From NCBI GenBank assembly GCA_037447655.1, contig JBBHKE010000990.1:217156-281155 (forward strand): a DNA stretch of 64,000 nt, given 5' to 3'. A program made the translations under genes and the position numbers. The notes under the pieces are model-generated. The model had not been told where the DNA came from. It made no database searches and saw only the letters and a program-made list of their open reading frames with translations. This DNA is from Zygnema cylindricum (lineage: Eukaryota > Streptophyta > Zygnematophyceae > Zygnematales > Zygnemataceae). Shown here piece after piece: positions 32,488 to 45,171 of this stretch (within the stretch, counting starts at the first letter, position 1; the number at the start of each line of letters is the position of its first letter).

Positions 32488-32934
32488 TCAGGTTCATATG
32501 AACAAGCATGTGTAGACATCACTTCATTGAACCACATTAGAGAGTGCTTTATTCATATAGATAGCATTAGAATACAAATAACACTCATAAGAGAAAAGAT
32601 AGATACCCTTCATCCATTAATGCAAGAAAAGCAATTCAAACATAGTCAAGTAAGACAAGGAATAGAATTTGGCTTTATTAGAAAGTCTTTTGTAACACAT
32701 TGTCCTGAGTGGACCATTTATTAAAGCTACGGCTTCCTTACAATTCTATTCTGTCTCTTTGCCTAATTTATCTGTTTGCTAATTATATCCCTCCCTAATC
32801 TTTCCTATCTAACCTGTCTAAATATTCAGTGACTCCCTAAGCCCCTCCGTGTGTATTGACCTGTGGCCAGTCTAAGCTATCTGTGGCTACGGGAATCCCT
32901 TCCCGTTAGCTCGGATGACTGACCCAGAGCGACA
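32337..32934 (+). mobile_element. LTR array family delta, LTR2
   Basis: 598 bp, TGTTGATTTTATAGGCG to CCAGAGCGACA. The most diverged of the five (for example GAACAAGCATGTGTAGACAT where the others have GACAGGCATGTGGAAATAGC). Downstream GAAGG does not match TTAGA, so LTR2 is not the partner of LTR1 in the insertion event. Confidence 0.85.
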
Positions 32935-34090
32935 GAAGGATCACAATTTTCAAGTGTTTTTTTTTTTCCTTTTCTAATGGAGCAATAATGCACATCTTGA
33001 TTGGTTTTTCGATTTTTCTTTCCTATATATTTTTTCGTATATACATGTATATATTTTTTGAAGATTTGAAATGGAAAATCTATGCAAAGGGAGTGAGAGA
33101 AAAACAAAGGGAGGGTGGGTGAGAGAAAGGTTATAACTACACATGTTTATTGTTCATTTACATATGTAGGTATGAGGGAGAGTTGCTAAAGAGACTTATC
33201 ATTTGCTTTGTGTTTCCTCTTGTTTTCCAACGCATTCTACAATATTTTTTCTGCCCTTTTACGTTTCAGATTTTTTTTATTTTGAAGTCCTTGTAACTTG
33301 GTTTTCTTGAGGGCATGTGTAAATTTTATATAAAAATCGTTTAAATTGCAATGTTTAAGTGTAGAATGTAGGAAAAGGGGAGGAGGTTCAGGGGAAGTGC
33401 TATTCGAACAAAAGTGACCCCATGGGGAAACTCCATTTTATTATATCCTTTGAATGTTCACAATAATTATAATTTTTTGTTTCTTAAGAAAAGAATATTC
33501 TAAAGAGGATAATTTTGCATATTGAAGGTGATAGGGGTTAGGTGTAAAGTCTAAATGTCGATGTTTTATTAACAATTAGAATACAACAAAAGATATCTAA
33601 ATGTTTTCCATAGGCAAAACGTGACGACATACATTACTTCAAAATATTTAAATTCTTGTAACAATTGTTGATACACATGTTTAAGTAAATTTTACAATGG
33701 AAATAAATAAATATGTATATGTGCAGTTATTGAAAAAATTATATAATTTGAGCACTATGTAGTGTAATGATTTAAAAATCTGAGCTAGTTCTACTATTCA
33801 ATTATGATAAAGGAATTGGTAAAGACATGCAATGCAATTTTGTTTCACACATTTCAATTTGTAAAAAAAGGGGATCAAATCTGTTAGGATATTGTACTGA
33901 GCACTTACTTAGCGACGAGATACTCTCGTAGCTAAAGTAGCGACGACTAGCGACGAAAATTGTCTCGTCGCTAGATATTTGAAGTGACGTAGAAGTTAGC
34001 GACGAAGTAGTTTCGTCGCTGGATATTTGAAGTGACGTAGAAATTAAGTGTTCGTTTCGTTTCACGTATGTTTGAATAGTACTATATTTT
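32935..34090. other. Filler between delta units, with TAGCGACGA hairpins
   Basis: 1.16 kb of AT-rich sequence not found in the other delta units. At 33910-34050 short hairpins of TAGCGACGA...TCGTCGCTA occur with a 48-bp tandem duplication (33965 and 34013). Such TAGCGACGA hairpins are typical of subterminal regions of plant CACTA elements, but no CACTA terminus was identified. Confidence 0.45.
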
Positions 34091-35485
34091 GGATCTCCTC
34101 CACAATGCACCTCAGAGAAATCCACCGAGTTCACCACCAAATCTGCGAGCAAGGAAACCTAGATGTTAGAGAAGGTGAAAGTGGATAGAGGAAAACAATT
34201 CAACAAGCAGCCAAGAAAGGAGTAAGTTACACTCACTTTGAGGAGGAAGAATATCCGGAGGCTCTGATTCATCCACATTCGAGTACATGCGCCAAGCAAA
34301 TGCAGATAGAGCGTCCAGCCATAAAGATTGCAGCGAAACGCGTGGAGGAGCAAGAGGAAGAAATCATAACCCTAATTCTTAACCCTACCTTAATGTCCAT
34401 TTTGAGCGTGCAGATAAAGCAGATTGGAGGACAGGCGGCGGCTTCAAAAGGAAGAAAAGGAAGGAAAAGAGGAGTGGTAGCTTCAGCAAGGAAGCTTAAG
34501 GAAAGGAGGAAAGCACGAAAGGAAACGCTAAAGAGAGAAGGCGAACTTAGAGAGGAGGAGAGGGGCGAACAGGCAGCAGACATGGAAAATTTAGAAAATT
34601 GTTCACATCGTAGAAAAGTTGGCATAAGTACAATTGAAGCCAACTCAAAGGACGATTTCGTACTTATTGATGATACCTTACCTAAATCGCGGCGAAGGCG
34701 CACGATCGAATTCAAACCTTCATTCACGACCCTCAATCTAAATCCAAGCATACATCAAAGTACGGAGAAGTCTAGGTCAAATGAGACTTCGCCATATGCG
34801 CCGCCAAAAACACATACGACGTCACGACACCAAAGCTTTTCATTTGTGGGCGACGGCATATTGAGCGACAAGTCATACGTGAAACGTATGATTGGCGACA
34901 ACCACGCGAGATAGACATCTACGATCGCAATCCACACCATTGGACCAAAATCAAGGAATAGCACGAGCCGTTCGATTTCACTGACAAATTTCTCGCAAGT
35001 ACATCGAAATTGCACGCAGCTACATCGAGAATATTGAACGGACGAGGACCTCCCAAGATTATCGACGGTCAAGGACCATCCAGTTGGTGACAAACGAGGT
35101 ATATACGAGGAGAAGTTAAAACCCACGCTGAAATTATCGAATTCACGATCTTGGAGATTTACGAAACAAGAGATTCACGGATATGGGAGTCTCAAACTCA
35201 CAGATCAAGCAGATAAGCTCCACGTGTCTCATCATTAGGAAATCAAATCGGATTCCAAAGTTAAAACTTGTCAGCGTGTGACGAAACAATTTCACATGCG
35301 AAAGTGGGAGGAAACTTCGAACCTTCCAAATCTTACGCCTTACAGGATCACAGTTGGAACAGATACGCGGCAATTTCCAGTAGCATGGATCAGTGCGACT
35401 TTTTACGGGCGACTTCGAATCGACCCAAAGTTATTTCAAAGCGATATTTTAAGCGAACCCATATCGCCGCAAACTCGAGTGGGAG
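34091..35485 (+). mobile_element. Delta internal region, unit 2 (3-prime part only)
   Basis: Starts abruptly at GGATCTCCTCCACAATGCAC, matching 30958 and 38894, and runs to the polypurine tract before LTR3. Everything 5-prime of this point is absent, replaced by the filler. Confidence 0.8.
34300..34914 (+). CDS. Delta unit 2 open frame (204 codons), basic protein
   Basis: MQIERPAIKIAAKRVEEQEE at the start, then a strongly basic stretch around residues 45-85 (SARKLKERRKARKETLKREG) and HRRKVGISTIEANSKDDFVL. Homologous frames in units 3 (39109-39381) and 4 (43979-44251) stop early at a shared TAG; unit 1 is frameshifted. Coding context continues upstream through YTHFEEEEYPEALIHPHSST after a GTAAGT-like donor, so an exon of a captured gene is possible. 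No family recognised. Confidence 0.3.
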   Translation: MQIERPAIKIAAKRVEEQEEEIITLILNPTLMSILSVQIKQIGGQAAASKGRKGRKRGVVASARKLKERRKARKETLKREGELREEERGEQAADMENLENCSHRRKVGISTIEANSKDDFVLIDDTLPKSRRRRTIEFKPSFTTLNLNPSIHQSTEKSRSNETSPYAPPKTHTTSRHQSFSFVGDGILSDKSYVKRMIGDNHAR

Positions 35486-35790
35486 TGTTGATTTTTAGGG
35501 GCGATTTTGGGCGATATCAGTTTTGCCGATTTTGTGTGACCGATGTCACATTATTGAATGGTACTATTTGTACGGACGAACGTCAATAATTGGACGACGT
35601 GGAGATGTACGACACGAGATCATGCAGTTAGAATTATTCAGGTTCATATGACAGGCATGTGGAAATAGCATTTCATTGAACCACAGTAAGAGAGTGTTTT
35701 ATTCATACAGATGGCATTAAAATACAAATAGGCACTCACAATAGACAAGAAGTATACCCTTCATCCACTAATACAAGAATTAGCAGTTCT
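35486..35790 (+). mobile_element. LTR array family delta, LTR3 (truncated)
   Basis: First half of the LTR (TGTTGATTTTTAGGGGCG onward). It breaks near AATACAAGAATTAGCAGTTC and joins directly to the internal sequence equivalent to 28915. About 300 bp of LTR and 800 bp of internal sequence are deleted. Confidence 0.8.
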
Positions 35791-38700
35791 TAAAGGAGAA
35801 GGTATGCCACAATGGCATAAAGGAGGAGAGCGGGAACTTACCAAGTTTGGTGAGCCATCCGGGGAGATTCGCCAAGAGAATCGGCAAAGACAAACTAACA
35901 CAATTTCCTCCATGCAAGATCCCCAAGAGGAGTTCCCAAGGCACCTTGCCACAAGCAACGTCTACACATCTGCAGATCTTGAAGTACGAAGCACCAAGCG
36001 ATGGGACGCCATCCTGCCAAAGACAAAACAAGGAGTCAAAAAGGACGAGGAAGCGGTCAAAAAAGACAACAAAGACGACAACGAAGTTTAGACCCCTCAC
36101 GCAGAGAACCGAAGCAACGAACACGTGTGTTATACGGTTAGATCTGTAGAAATTAATGGTTTTTAAGTATTTTCTAGGTCTGAATAGAAATAAAGAAGCC
36201 GAGGCAGTCTACCTCTAACTTCTCTCTCCAACTCTCAAACTTGTCGCAGTCACTGAGAAATTGGAGAGGAAGCTAGAGCCATGGCTACCTAGGCTATCCT
36301 GAGGTTTACGGGAAATTTATATTAGTCAAGGGATTAATTACTAAAAGGTATGTGCCGGCGACAGGATTTGATCCTGGTACCTGCCGGCCGTCAGAGAGTA
36401 GATAGCCGGTAGCCTTAGCCGTTAAGTCTAGAAGTAGTCTTACATAGTATATAGTACGATAATGATTTAAACATGTACACGTAGGATAAATCATTTAACT
36501 ATAACTGTTAACGGGATACATAGATATGGTAGTGTAAAAGTACGAATTGCGGTACGGATAAGAAATCAATACCGCGCATTGATTTCGTAGCGAAACAAAT
36601 ACCGCGCATGTATTTATTACGGCTATGATCAAATGCGAGTTTAATCGGACGGCCCGAATTAGCACTAAGATCGCGGAAGAAGAATTCGGCGGTTTGTGGG
36701 CATCGCCACATCGGATGACACGTGGCGATGTTACATTGGAGCGCGGCATCTCCGAGGATTAAAGGAGCGAATCCGGATAGTCCACGTGTGGACATTTAGG
36801 CCATGTCGTACAATGTTCGTACATAAAGTACACCAGAAGCTGTACTTTTGCGTACGGAACCGTATTATGATTGGTTCCGTACATCAGTAGATAGAGTCTG
36901 TGAGAGAGATAGGACTTAGAAAAATTAGAAGAAAGGACCCTCTCTCCCATAGAGCTTCTTTACAAAAGGTCAACTTTGACCCTCCATAACTTACTGCTCA
37001 AGGGAGCAAATTCAGAGATTCTTTTTGCTATCAACTCAGTGGAGTCTTGCTTTCACAGGGGTGAAGGTGGTCAGAGTATTTGTCTAGCAGGGTGGCAATT
37101 ATTTTTGCTTAAACACAAAGGGGTCAGGATTATCCTAGAGGCTTCTTGGAAGCTGTCCACTCTGAGAACTTATGGAGGTCTCAGAGTTTCAAGATCAACT
37201 AAGGTTGTAGCAGCAACAGTAGAGATCAATCATACCTCACGCAAGACGAGCACCAACGGCTCAAAGATGAGCATTTATAGAAATAGAGACTCCAAAATGT
37301 AGGAACTTTCCTGTCAGAAGGAAACAACCGAGAGATCTCACCAGGAGAGTCTTTCTACTCAAAAAGACACAAGTGGGAGAGCTTACCGAAAGAGAGTCGA
37401 ACAGGTCACAGAAAAAGACACCACGCTTCAGGTGTCACCGGATGGAATCACATCGAGTAGTTTCACCTCAGAACGGCTAGAAACCACAAAAAAGAAAATT
37501 TGCTAAAAGATCGCAGAGAGCACTCCAAATCAAATGAGCACTCCATTATCAGCAATCCGCAAAGAAAAGACGACACTCGTCTTACAAGAAAACGCCATAG
37601 AGATTGTCAGTCTAGCAAAGCAAAGGGAGACAGATTGCACACTAACCATACATGTTGATACAGGAAATCAAGAAACAAAGGAATGTAGCACAAGAAAAGA
37701 AGAAGATTAAAAGATTGAAGGCGTACAAGAAACAACCCCAACAAACAGAGGGAATACGATGCATGTCAAAGAGGAAGAAAAACGGGAAGGAGACTCGAAA
37801 CCTTACCTTAAAAATTGTGAAAAAGCGAGAGGCAATTCCAAGCGAGATGACAATAGAGGTGGTAGTAGAGAGAGAACTAGAAACATTCTCTAAGTCACCG
37901 TCGGGCTAGGTAGCACGGACAGAGTCCTACAAACTAGCTCCAATGACAAGATAGTCTAAGATCTGCGTAGAGAGATGGAAATCAAAAATCAGTTTTCTGA
38001 TAGTGAAACTCATGCAAAGTGGAAGAGTGGCAGAAGAACCCGAAGGTAGCAAACCGCATGCTCGAAATCTCACAAAAAACAATAGTCTAGTGGACTTAGA
38101 CAGCGGAAGAATTGGTGAGCAAGGGGTAGAGAGAAGACTGAAAAATAAAAAAAAACATAACATATAAAATAAAGAAAAAAAAGATGCAAAACAATGGGAG
38201 AAAGGAGAAAGAATAAAAAGACAAAGGGGTGAACTTACTAACCTGCAGGTACACGATTAGAAGTATAGGTGACAAGATCATCTGGAGTCACCGTCATCAT
38301 TCTCCAATTCCCGCCTCCATCCATGGGAGGAAGACTGCCTCAGCATCGGAAACTAATCAAAATCTGTCAAAAACGCCACAGGAGAAAGCAAGAACAGTTA
38401 GTGAGCCGGCGACATTGGTGTCAACTTTAACACAAGAGCCGAAGGGAAACAAAGAGGATCAACAACGAATCAAGCACGAGTCAGATCAAAGGAGCAAAGA
38501 AAATTTGAATAGCTTGAAGAATCTTGGAACATTTACATCACACAATGAGAAAAATGTCCCAAAGGCGGCAATTTGTGTCTTACCTCAAGCGTGGAGGACA
38601 TGGCCAAATGAGATGGAGAGCGGAAAGAAACCAGTTGGCTCTCCTAATGCCTCATCCCTTGGAGATGGAGGAAGTGGACCTGCACAAATAAGTCCACAAG

Positions 38701-40301
38701 TGACATTAGATGTCAAAAACAAGAAATCCAAAAATCTACCATTCAAGTGGAGAAGGTTCGAGATCAAAAGGTAAACTTCAAAAAGACTCCTAGCATACAT
38801 TAGTTGCACGCAAAACGACAAAATAGTGGGAGCAATCAAATGAGAGAATTGGCCGAAAAATTACCTTACAGTTTGGCAAAAGTGGGAGATTTCGGATCTC
38901 CTCCACTATGCACCTCAGAGAAATCCACCGAGTTCACCACCAAATCTGCGAGCAAGGAAACCTAGATGTTAGAGAAGGTGAAAGTGGGTAGAGGAAAACA
39001 ATTCAACAAGCAGCCAAGGAAGGAGTAAGTTACACTCACTTTGAGAAGGAAAAACATCCGGAGGCTCTGATTCATCCACATTCGAGTACATGCACCAAGC
39101 AAATGTAGATGGAGCGTCCAGCCATAAAGATCGCAGCGAAACGCGTGGAGGAGCAAGAGGAAGAAATCTTAACCCTAATTCCTAACCCTACCTTAATGTC
39201 CATTTTGAGCGTGCAGATTGCCAAAAAGAAGATTGGAGGACAGGTGGCGGCTTCTAAAGGAAGGAATAAAAGGAAAAGAGGAGTGGTAGCTTCATCAAGG
39301 AAACTTAAGGAAAGGAGGAAAGCACGAAAAGAAACGCTAAAGAGAGAAGGCGAACTTAGAGAGGAGGAGAGGGGCGAATAGGCAGCAGACAAGGAAAATT
39401 CAGAAAATTGTTTACATCGTAGAAAAGTTGGCATAAGTACAATTGAAGCCAACTCAAAGGACGATTTCGTACTTATTGATGATACCTTACCTAAATCGCG
39501 GCGAAGGCGCACGATCGAATTCAAACCTTCATTCACGACCCTCAATCTAAATCCAAGCATACATCAAAGTACCGAGAAGTCTAGGTCAAATGAGACTTCG
39601 CCATATGCGCCGCCAAAAACACATACGACGTCACGACACCAAAGCTTTTCATTTGTGGGCGACGGCATATTGAGCGACAAGTCATACGTGAAACGTATGA
39701 TTGGCGACAACCACGCGAGATAGACATCTACGATCGCAATCCACACCATTGGACCAAAATCAAGGAATAGCACGAGCCGTTCGATTTCACTGACAAATTT
39801 CTCGCAAGTACATCGAAATTGCACGCAGGTACATCGAGAATATTGAACAGTTAAGGACCTCCCAAGATTATCGACGGTCAAGGACCATCCAGTTGGTGAC
39901 AAACGAGGTATATACGAGGAGAAGTTAAAACCCACGCTGAAATTATCGAATTCACGATCTTGGAGATTTACGAAACAAGAGATTCACGGATATGGGAGTC
40001 TCAAACTCACAGATCAAGCAGATAAGCTCCACGTGTCTCATCATGAGGGAATCACATCGGATTCCAAAGTTTACACAGAAAACTTGTCAGCGTGTGACGA
40101 AACAATTTCACATGCGAAAGTGGGAGGAAACTTCGAACCTTCCAAATCTTACGCCTTACAGGATCACAGTTGGAACAGATACGCGGCAATTTCCAGTAGC
40201 ATGGATCAGTGCGACTTTTTACGGGCGACTTCGAATCGACCCAAAGTTATTTCAAAGCGATATTTTAAGCGAACCCATATCGCCGCAAACTCGAGTGGGA
40301 G
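35791..40301 (+). mobile_element. Delta internal region, unit 3 (5-prime deleted, with solo LTR)
   Basis: Runs from GGAGAAGGTATGCCACAATG to the polypurine tract before LTR4. A solo alpha LTR (36145-37191) is inserted in it. Shares private variants with unit 4 (for example GCCAAAAAGAAGATTGG near 39220 and 44090, and the same premature TAG at 39379/44249), indicating a recent common copy. Confidence 0.8.
36145..37191 (+). mobile_element. Solo alpha LTR in delta unit 3
   Basis: TGTAGAAATTAATGG to CAGAGTTTCA, 1047 bp, flanked by AGATC on both sides (36140-36144, 37192-37196). Units 1 and 4 show the uninterrupted site GGTTAGATCWACTAAGG. No internal region, so a product of LTR-LTR recombination. 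Confidence 0.95.
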
Positions 40302-40902
40302 TGTTGATTTTAGGGGCGATTTTGGGCGATATCAGTTTTGCCGATTTTGTGTGACCGATGTCACATTATTGAATGGTACTATTTGTACGGGCGAACGTCA
40401 ATAATAGGACGACGTGGAGATGTACGGCACGAGATCATACACTTAGAATTATTCAGGTTCATATGACAGGCATGTGGAAATAGCATTTCATTGAACCACA
40501 GTAAGAGAGTGTTTTATTCATACAGATGGCATTAAAGTACAAATAGGCACTCACAATAGACAAGAAGTATACCCTTCATCCATTAATGCAAGAATAAGCA
40601 ATTCAGACATAGTCAAGTGAGACAAGGAATAAAATCTGGCTTTATTAGAGAAAGCCTTTTGTAACACTCTCCTAAAAGGACCATTTATTAAAGCAACGGC
40701 TTCCTTACAATTCTATTCTGTCTCTTTGCCTACTTTATCTGTTTGCTAATTATATCCCTCCCTAATCTTTCCTATCTCTCGTGTCTAACTATTTCCTTGA
40801 CTCCCTTATCCCCTCTACGTGTATTAACTTGTGGCCGGTCTTAGCTATATATGGCTACGGGAATCTCTTCCCGTTATCTCGGATGATTGACCCAGAGCTA
40901 CA
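40302..40902 (+). mobile_element. LTR array family delta, LTR4
   Basis: 601 bp, complete, TGTTGATTTTAGGGGCG to CCAGAGCTACA. Shared as 3-prime LTR of unit 3 and 5-prime LTR of unit 4, without TSD on either side. Confidence 0.9.
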
Positions 40903-40917
40903 GGTTAAGGGCCCACC
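40903..40917 (+). other. Primer-binding site of delta unit 4
   Basis: GGTTAAGGGCCCACC directly after LTR4; one mismatch to the half tRNA-iMet site GGTTATGGGCCCACC of the alpha family. Confidence 0.7.
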
Positions 40918-43900
40918 CCTTTGGGGCCCAAAGGGGTTCAAAATTTTGGAACACGAGAGCAGCGACCATCGCAAAATAACCGTGAGTAGAGGAGAACTGG
41001 GAAGATCAACAACGAAAACACCAAGAGAAGGTGCATCAGGTCAAACCCACACAATGGATGCGAGTGAAGGAAAAAGCTAGACAAGACACCCGTGAAACTT
41101 ACCATACCCGTGAAACCAACCATGGCAGAAAGAACTAGACTGCTACGGAGACTCTCACAATCACCATACAATGAAACGATGTCAATGTCAGAAAACATTT
41201 CCCACTACTCAGAAACCTAGCCATGGTAGTATTGGCATAAATTAACCTTCCTACACAAAGGAAAATCTCAATGTTCCTCATGTCACTTCCCCATAGATTC
41301 GAACCGTTTCTCACGTTATTAGAGAGCCTTAGATGGGAGGAGTCGAAGTGGGAGGACGTGGTTAAGATGTTGATCGTTGCAGTAGGCTCCACCGAGGTGG
41401 TGATGCCCGAAAAGGCCTCGGAGATGGAGCCTGGCATCAAGGAGAAGAGTGGTCAGTGGTCTGACCAATTAAGAGGTGATAGGATAAAGATGAAGCAAAA
41501 TAGTCAAAACCCAAATCACAAAGATTTGGTGTGCCAAACGAGCACTCAGATCACAAACAGAGACAATCAAAGCAGAGAGGGGATAGGTAGATCAGATGAC
41601 GGCAAAAGAGAGGACAACCTAGAAAGAAAGACCTCTCATGACCTCATCACAGACCACACTCCAGAATGCACCATGATCCCAAACGCAAGCCTCTTTCCAA
41701 CAGCAAATGCCAAAAAAGGAGAAGGTCTGCCACGATGGCACAAAGGAGGAGAGCAATAACTTACCAAGTTTGGGGAGCCATCCGAGGAGATTCGCCGAGA
41801 TAATCGGCAAAGACAAACTAACACAATTTTCTCTATATAGGATCCCCAAGAGGAGTCGCCAAGGCACCTTGCCACAGGCAACGTCTACACATCTGCAGAT
41901 CTCGAAGTCCGAAGCACCAAGCGATGGGACGCCATCCTGCCAAAGACAAAACAAGGAGTCAAAAAGGACGAGGAAGCGGTCAAAAAAGACAACAAAGACG
42001 ACAACGAAGTTTAGACCCCTCACGCAGAGAACCGAAGCAACGAACAGGTGTGTTATACGGTTAGATCTACTAAGGTTGTAGCAGCAACAGCAGAGATCAA
42101 TCATAGCTTACGCAAGACGAGCACCAACGGCTCAAAGATGAGCATTTATAGAAATGGAGACTCCAAAATGCATGAACTTTTGTGTCAGAAGGAAACAATC
42201 GAGAGATCTCACCAAGAGAGTATTTCTACTCAAAAAGACACAAGTGGGAGAGCTTACCAAAAGAGAGGCGAACAGGTCACAGAAAAAGACACCACGCTTC
42301 AGGTGTCACCGAATGGCATCACATCGAGTAGTTTCGCCTCAGAACGGCTGGAAACCACAAAAGAGGAAATTTGCTAAGAGATCGCAGAGAGCGCTCCAAA
42401 TCAAATGAGCACTCAATTATCAGCAATCCGCAAGGAAAATAAAACACTCGTCCAACAAAAAAACGCCATAGAGATTGTCAGTCAAGCAAAGCAAAGGGAG
42501 ACTGATTGCACACTAACCATACATGTTGATAAAGAAATCAAGAAACAAAGGAATGTAGCACAAGAAAAGAAGAAGATTAAAAGATTGTAGGAGTATAAGA
42601 AACAACCCCAACAAACAGAGGGAATCCAATGCATGTCAAAGAGGAAGAAAAACAGGAAGGAGACTCGAAACCTTACCTTAAAAATCGTGAAAAAGCGAGA
42701 GGCAATTCCAAGCGAGATGACAATAGAGGTGGTAGTAGAGAGAGAACTAGAAACATTCTCTAAGTCACCGTCGGGCTAGGTAGCACGGACAGAGTCCTAC
42801 AAACTAGCTCCAATGACAAGATAGTCTAAGATCTGCGTAGAGAGATGGAAATCAAAAATCAGTTTTCTGATAGTGAAACTCATGCAAAGTGGAAGAGTGG
42901 CAGAAGAACCCGAAGGTAGCAAACCGCATGCTCGAAATCTCACAAAAAACAATAGTCTAGGGGACTTAGATAGCGGAAGCATTGGTGAGCAAGGGGTAGA
43001 GAGAAGAGTGAAAAATAAAAAAAAACATAACATATAAAATAAAGAAAAAAAAGATGCAAAACAATGGGAGAAAGGAGAAAGAATAAAAAGACAAATGGGT
43101 GAACTTACAAACCTGCAGGTACACGATTTGAAGTATAGGTGACAAGATCATCTGGAGTCACCGTCATCATTCTCCAATTCCCGCCTCCATCTATGGGAGG
43201 AAGACTGCCTCAGCATCGGAAACTAATCCAAATCTGTCAAAAACGCCACAGGAGAAAGGAATAACAGTTAGTGAGCCGGCGACATTGGTGTCAACTTTGA
43301 CACAAGAGCCGAAGGGGAACAAAGAGGATCAACAACGAATCAAGCACGAGTCAGATCAACGGAGCAAAGAAAATTTGAATAGCTTGAAGAATCTTCGAAC
43401 ATTTACATCACACGGTGAGAAAAATGTCCCAAAAGCGGCAATTTGTGTCTTACCTCAAGCGTGGAGGACATGGCCAAATGAGATGGAGAGCGGAAAGAAA
43501 CCAGTTGGCTCTCCTAATGCCTCATCCCTTGGAGATGGAGTAAGTGGACCTGCACAAATAAGTCCACAAGTGACATTAGATGTCAAAAACAAGAAATCCA
43601 AAAATCTACCATTCAAGTGGAGAAGGTTCGAGATCAAAAGGTAAACTTCAAAAAGACTCCTAGCATACATTAGTTGCACGCAAAACGACGAAATAGTGGG
43701 AGCAATCAAATGAGAGAATTGGCCGAAAAATTACCTTACAGTTTGGCAAAAGTGGGAGATTTCGGATCTCCTCCACTATGCACCTCAGAGAAATCCACCG
43801 AGTTCACCACCAAATCTGCGAGCAAGGAAACTTAGATGTTAGAGAAGGTGAAAGTGGATAGAGGAAAACAATTCAACAAGCAACCAAGAAAGGAGTAGGT

Positions 43901-45171
43901 TACACTCACTTTGAGAAGGAAAAACATCCGGAGGCTCTGATTCATCCACATTCGAGTACATGCACCAAGCAAATGTAGATGGAGCATCCAGCCATAAAGA
44001 TCGCAGCGAAACGCGTGGAGGAGCAAGAGGAAGAAATCTTAACCCTAATTCCTAACCCTACCTTAATGTCCATTTTGAGCGTGCAGATTGCCAAAAAGAA
44101 GATTGGAGGACAGGTGGCGGCTTCTAAAGGAAGGAATAAAAGGAAAAGAGGAGTGGTAGCTTCATCAAGGAAGCTTAAGGAAAGGAGGAAAGCACGAAAA
44201 GAAACGCTAAAGAGAGAAGGCGAACTTAGAGAGGAGGAGAGGGGCGAATAGGCAGCAGACAAGGAAAATTCAGAAAATTGTTTACATCGTAGAAAAGTTG
44301 GCATAAGTACAATTGAAGCCAACTCAAAGGACGATTTCGTACTTATTGATGATACCTTACCTAAATCGCGGCGAAGGCGCACGATCGAATTCAAACCTTC
44401 ATTCACGACCCTCAATCTAAATCCAAGCATACATCAAAGTACCGAGAAGTCTAGGTCAAATGAGACTTCGCCATATGCGCCGCCAAAAACACATACGACG
44501 TCACGACACCAAAGCTTTTCATTCGTGGGCGACGGCATATTGAGCGACAAGTTATACGTGAAACGTATGATTGGCGACAACCACGCGAGATAGAAATCCG
44601 CGATCGCAATCCACACCATTGGACCAAAATCAAGGAACAACACAAGTCGTTCAATTTCACTGACAAATTTCTTGCAAGTACGTCAAAATTGCACGCACGT
44701 ACATCGAGAATATTCAACGGACGAGGACCTCCCAAGATTATCGACGGTCAAGGACCATCCAGTTGGTGACAAACGAGGTATATACGAGGAGAAGTTAAAA
44801 CCCACGCTGAAATTATCGAATTCACGATCTTCGAGATTTACGAAACAAGAGATTCACGGATATGGGAGTCTCAAACTCACAGATCAAGCAGATAAGCTCC
44901 ACGTGTCTCATCATGAGGGAATCACATCGGATTCCAAAGTTTACACAGAAAACTTGTCAGCGTGTGACGAAACAATTTCACATGCGAAAGTGGGAGGAAA
45001 CTTCGAACCTTCCAAATCTTACGCCTTACAGGATCACAGTTGGAACAGATACGCGACAATTTCTAGTAGCATGGATCAGTGCGACTTTTTACGGGCGACT
45101 TCGAATCGACCCAAAGTTATTTCAAAGCGATATTTTAAGCGAACCCATATCGCCGCAAACTCGAGTGGGAG
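40918..45171 (+). mobile_element. Delta internal region, unit 4
   Basis: Complete 4.25-kb internal region between LTR4 and LTR5, with the same order of short frames as unit 1: Gag remnant, lysine-rich frames, 119-codon frame, basic frame, 3-prime frame. No pol domains. Confidence 0.8.
40955..41759 (+). pseudogene. Delta unit 4 Gag remnant
   Basis: Same Gag core as unit 1: MAERTRLLRRLSQSPYNETM and, in the adjoining frame, MSLPHRFEPFLTLLESLRWE followed by a 160-codon open stretch with a Lys/Asp/Asn-rich tail. A small local repeat (ACCCGTGAAAC and ACCATACCCGTGAAACC near 41089-41112) precedes it. Broken by frame changes. Confidence 0.5.

Noticed and set aside
27494-32934. A single complete delta element bounded by LTR1 and LTR2
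   Set aside because: Flanks TTAGA and GAAGG do not match, and LTR2 is the most diverged copy; TTAGA instead matches after LTR5.
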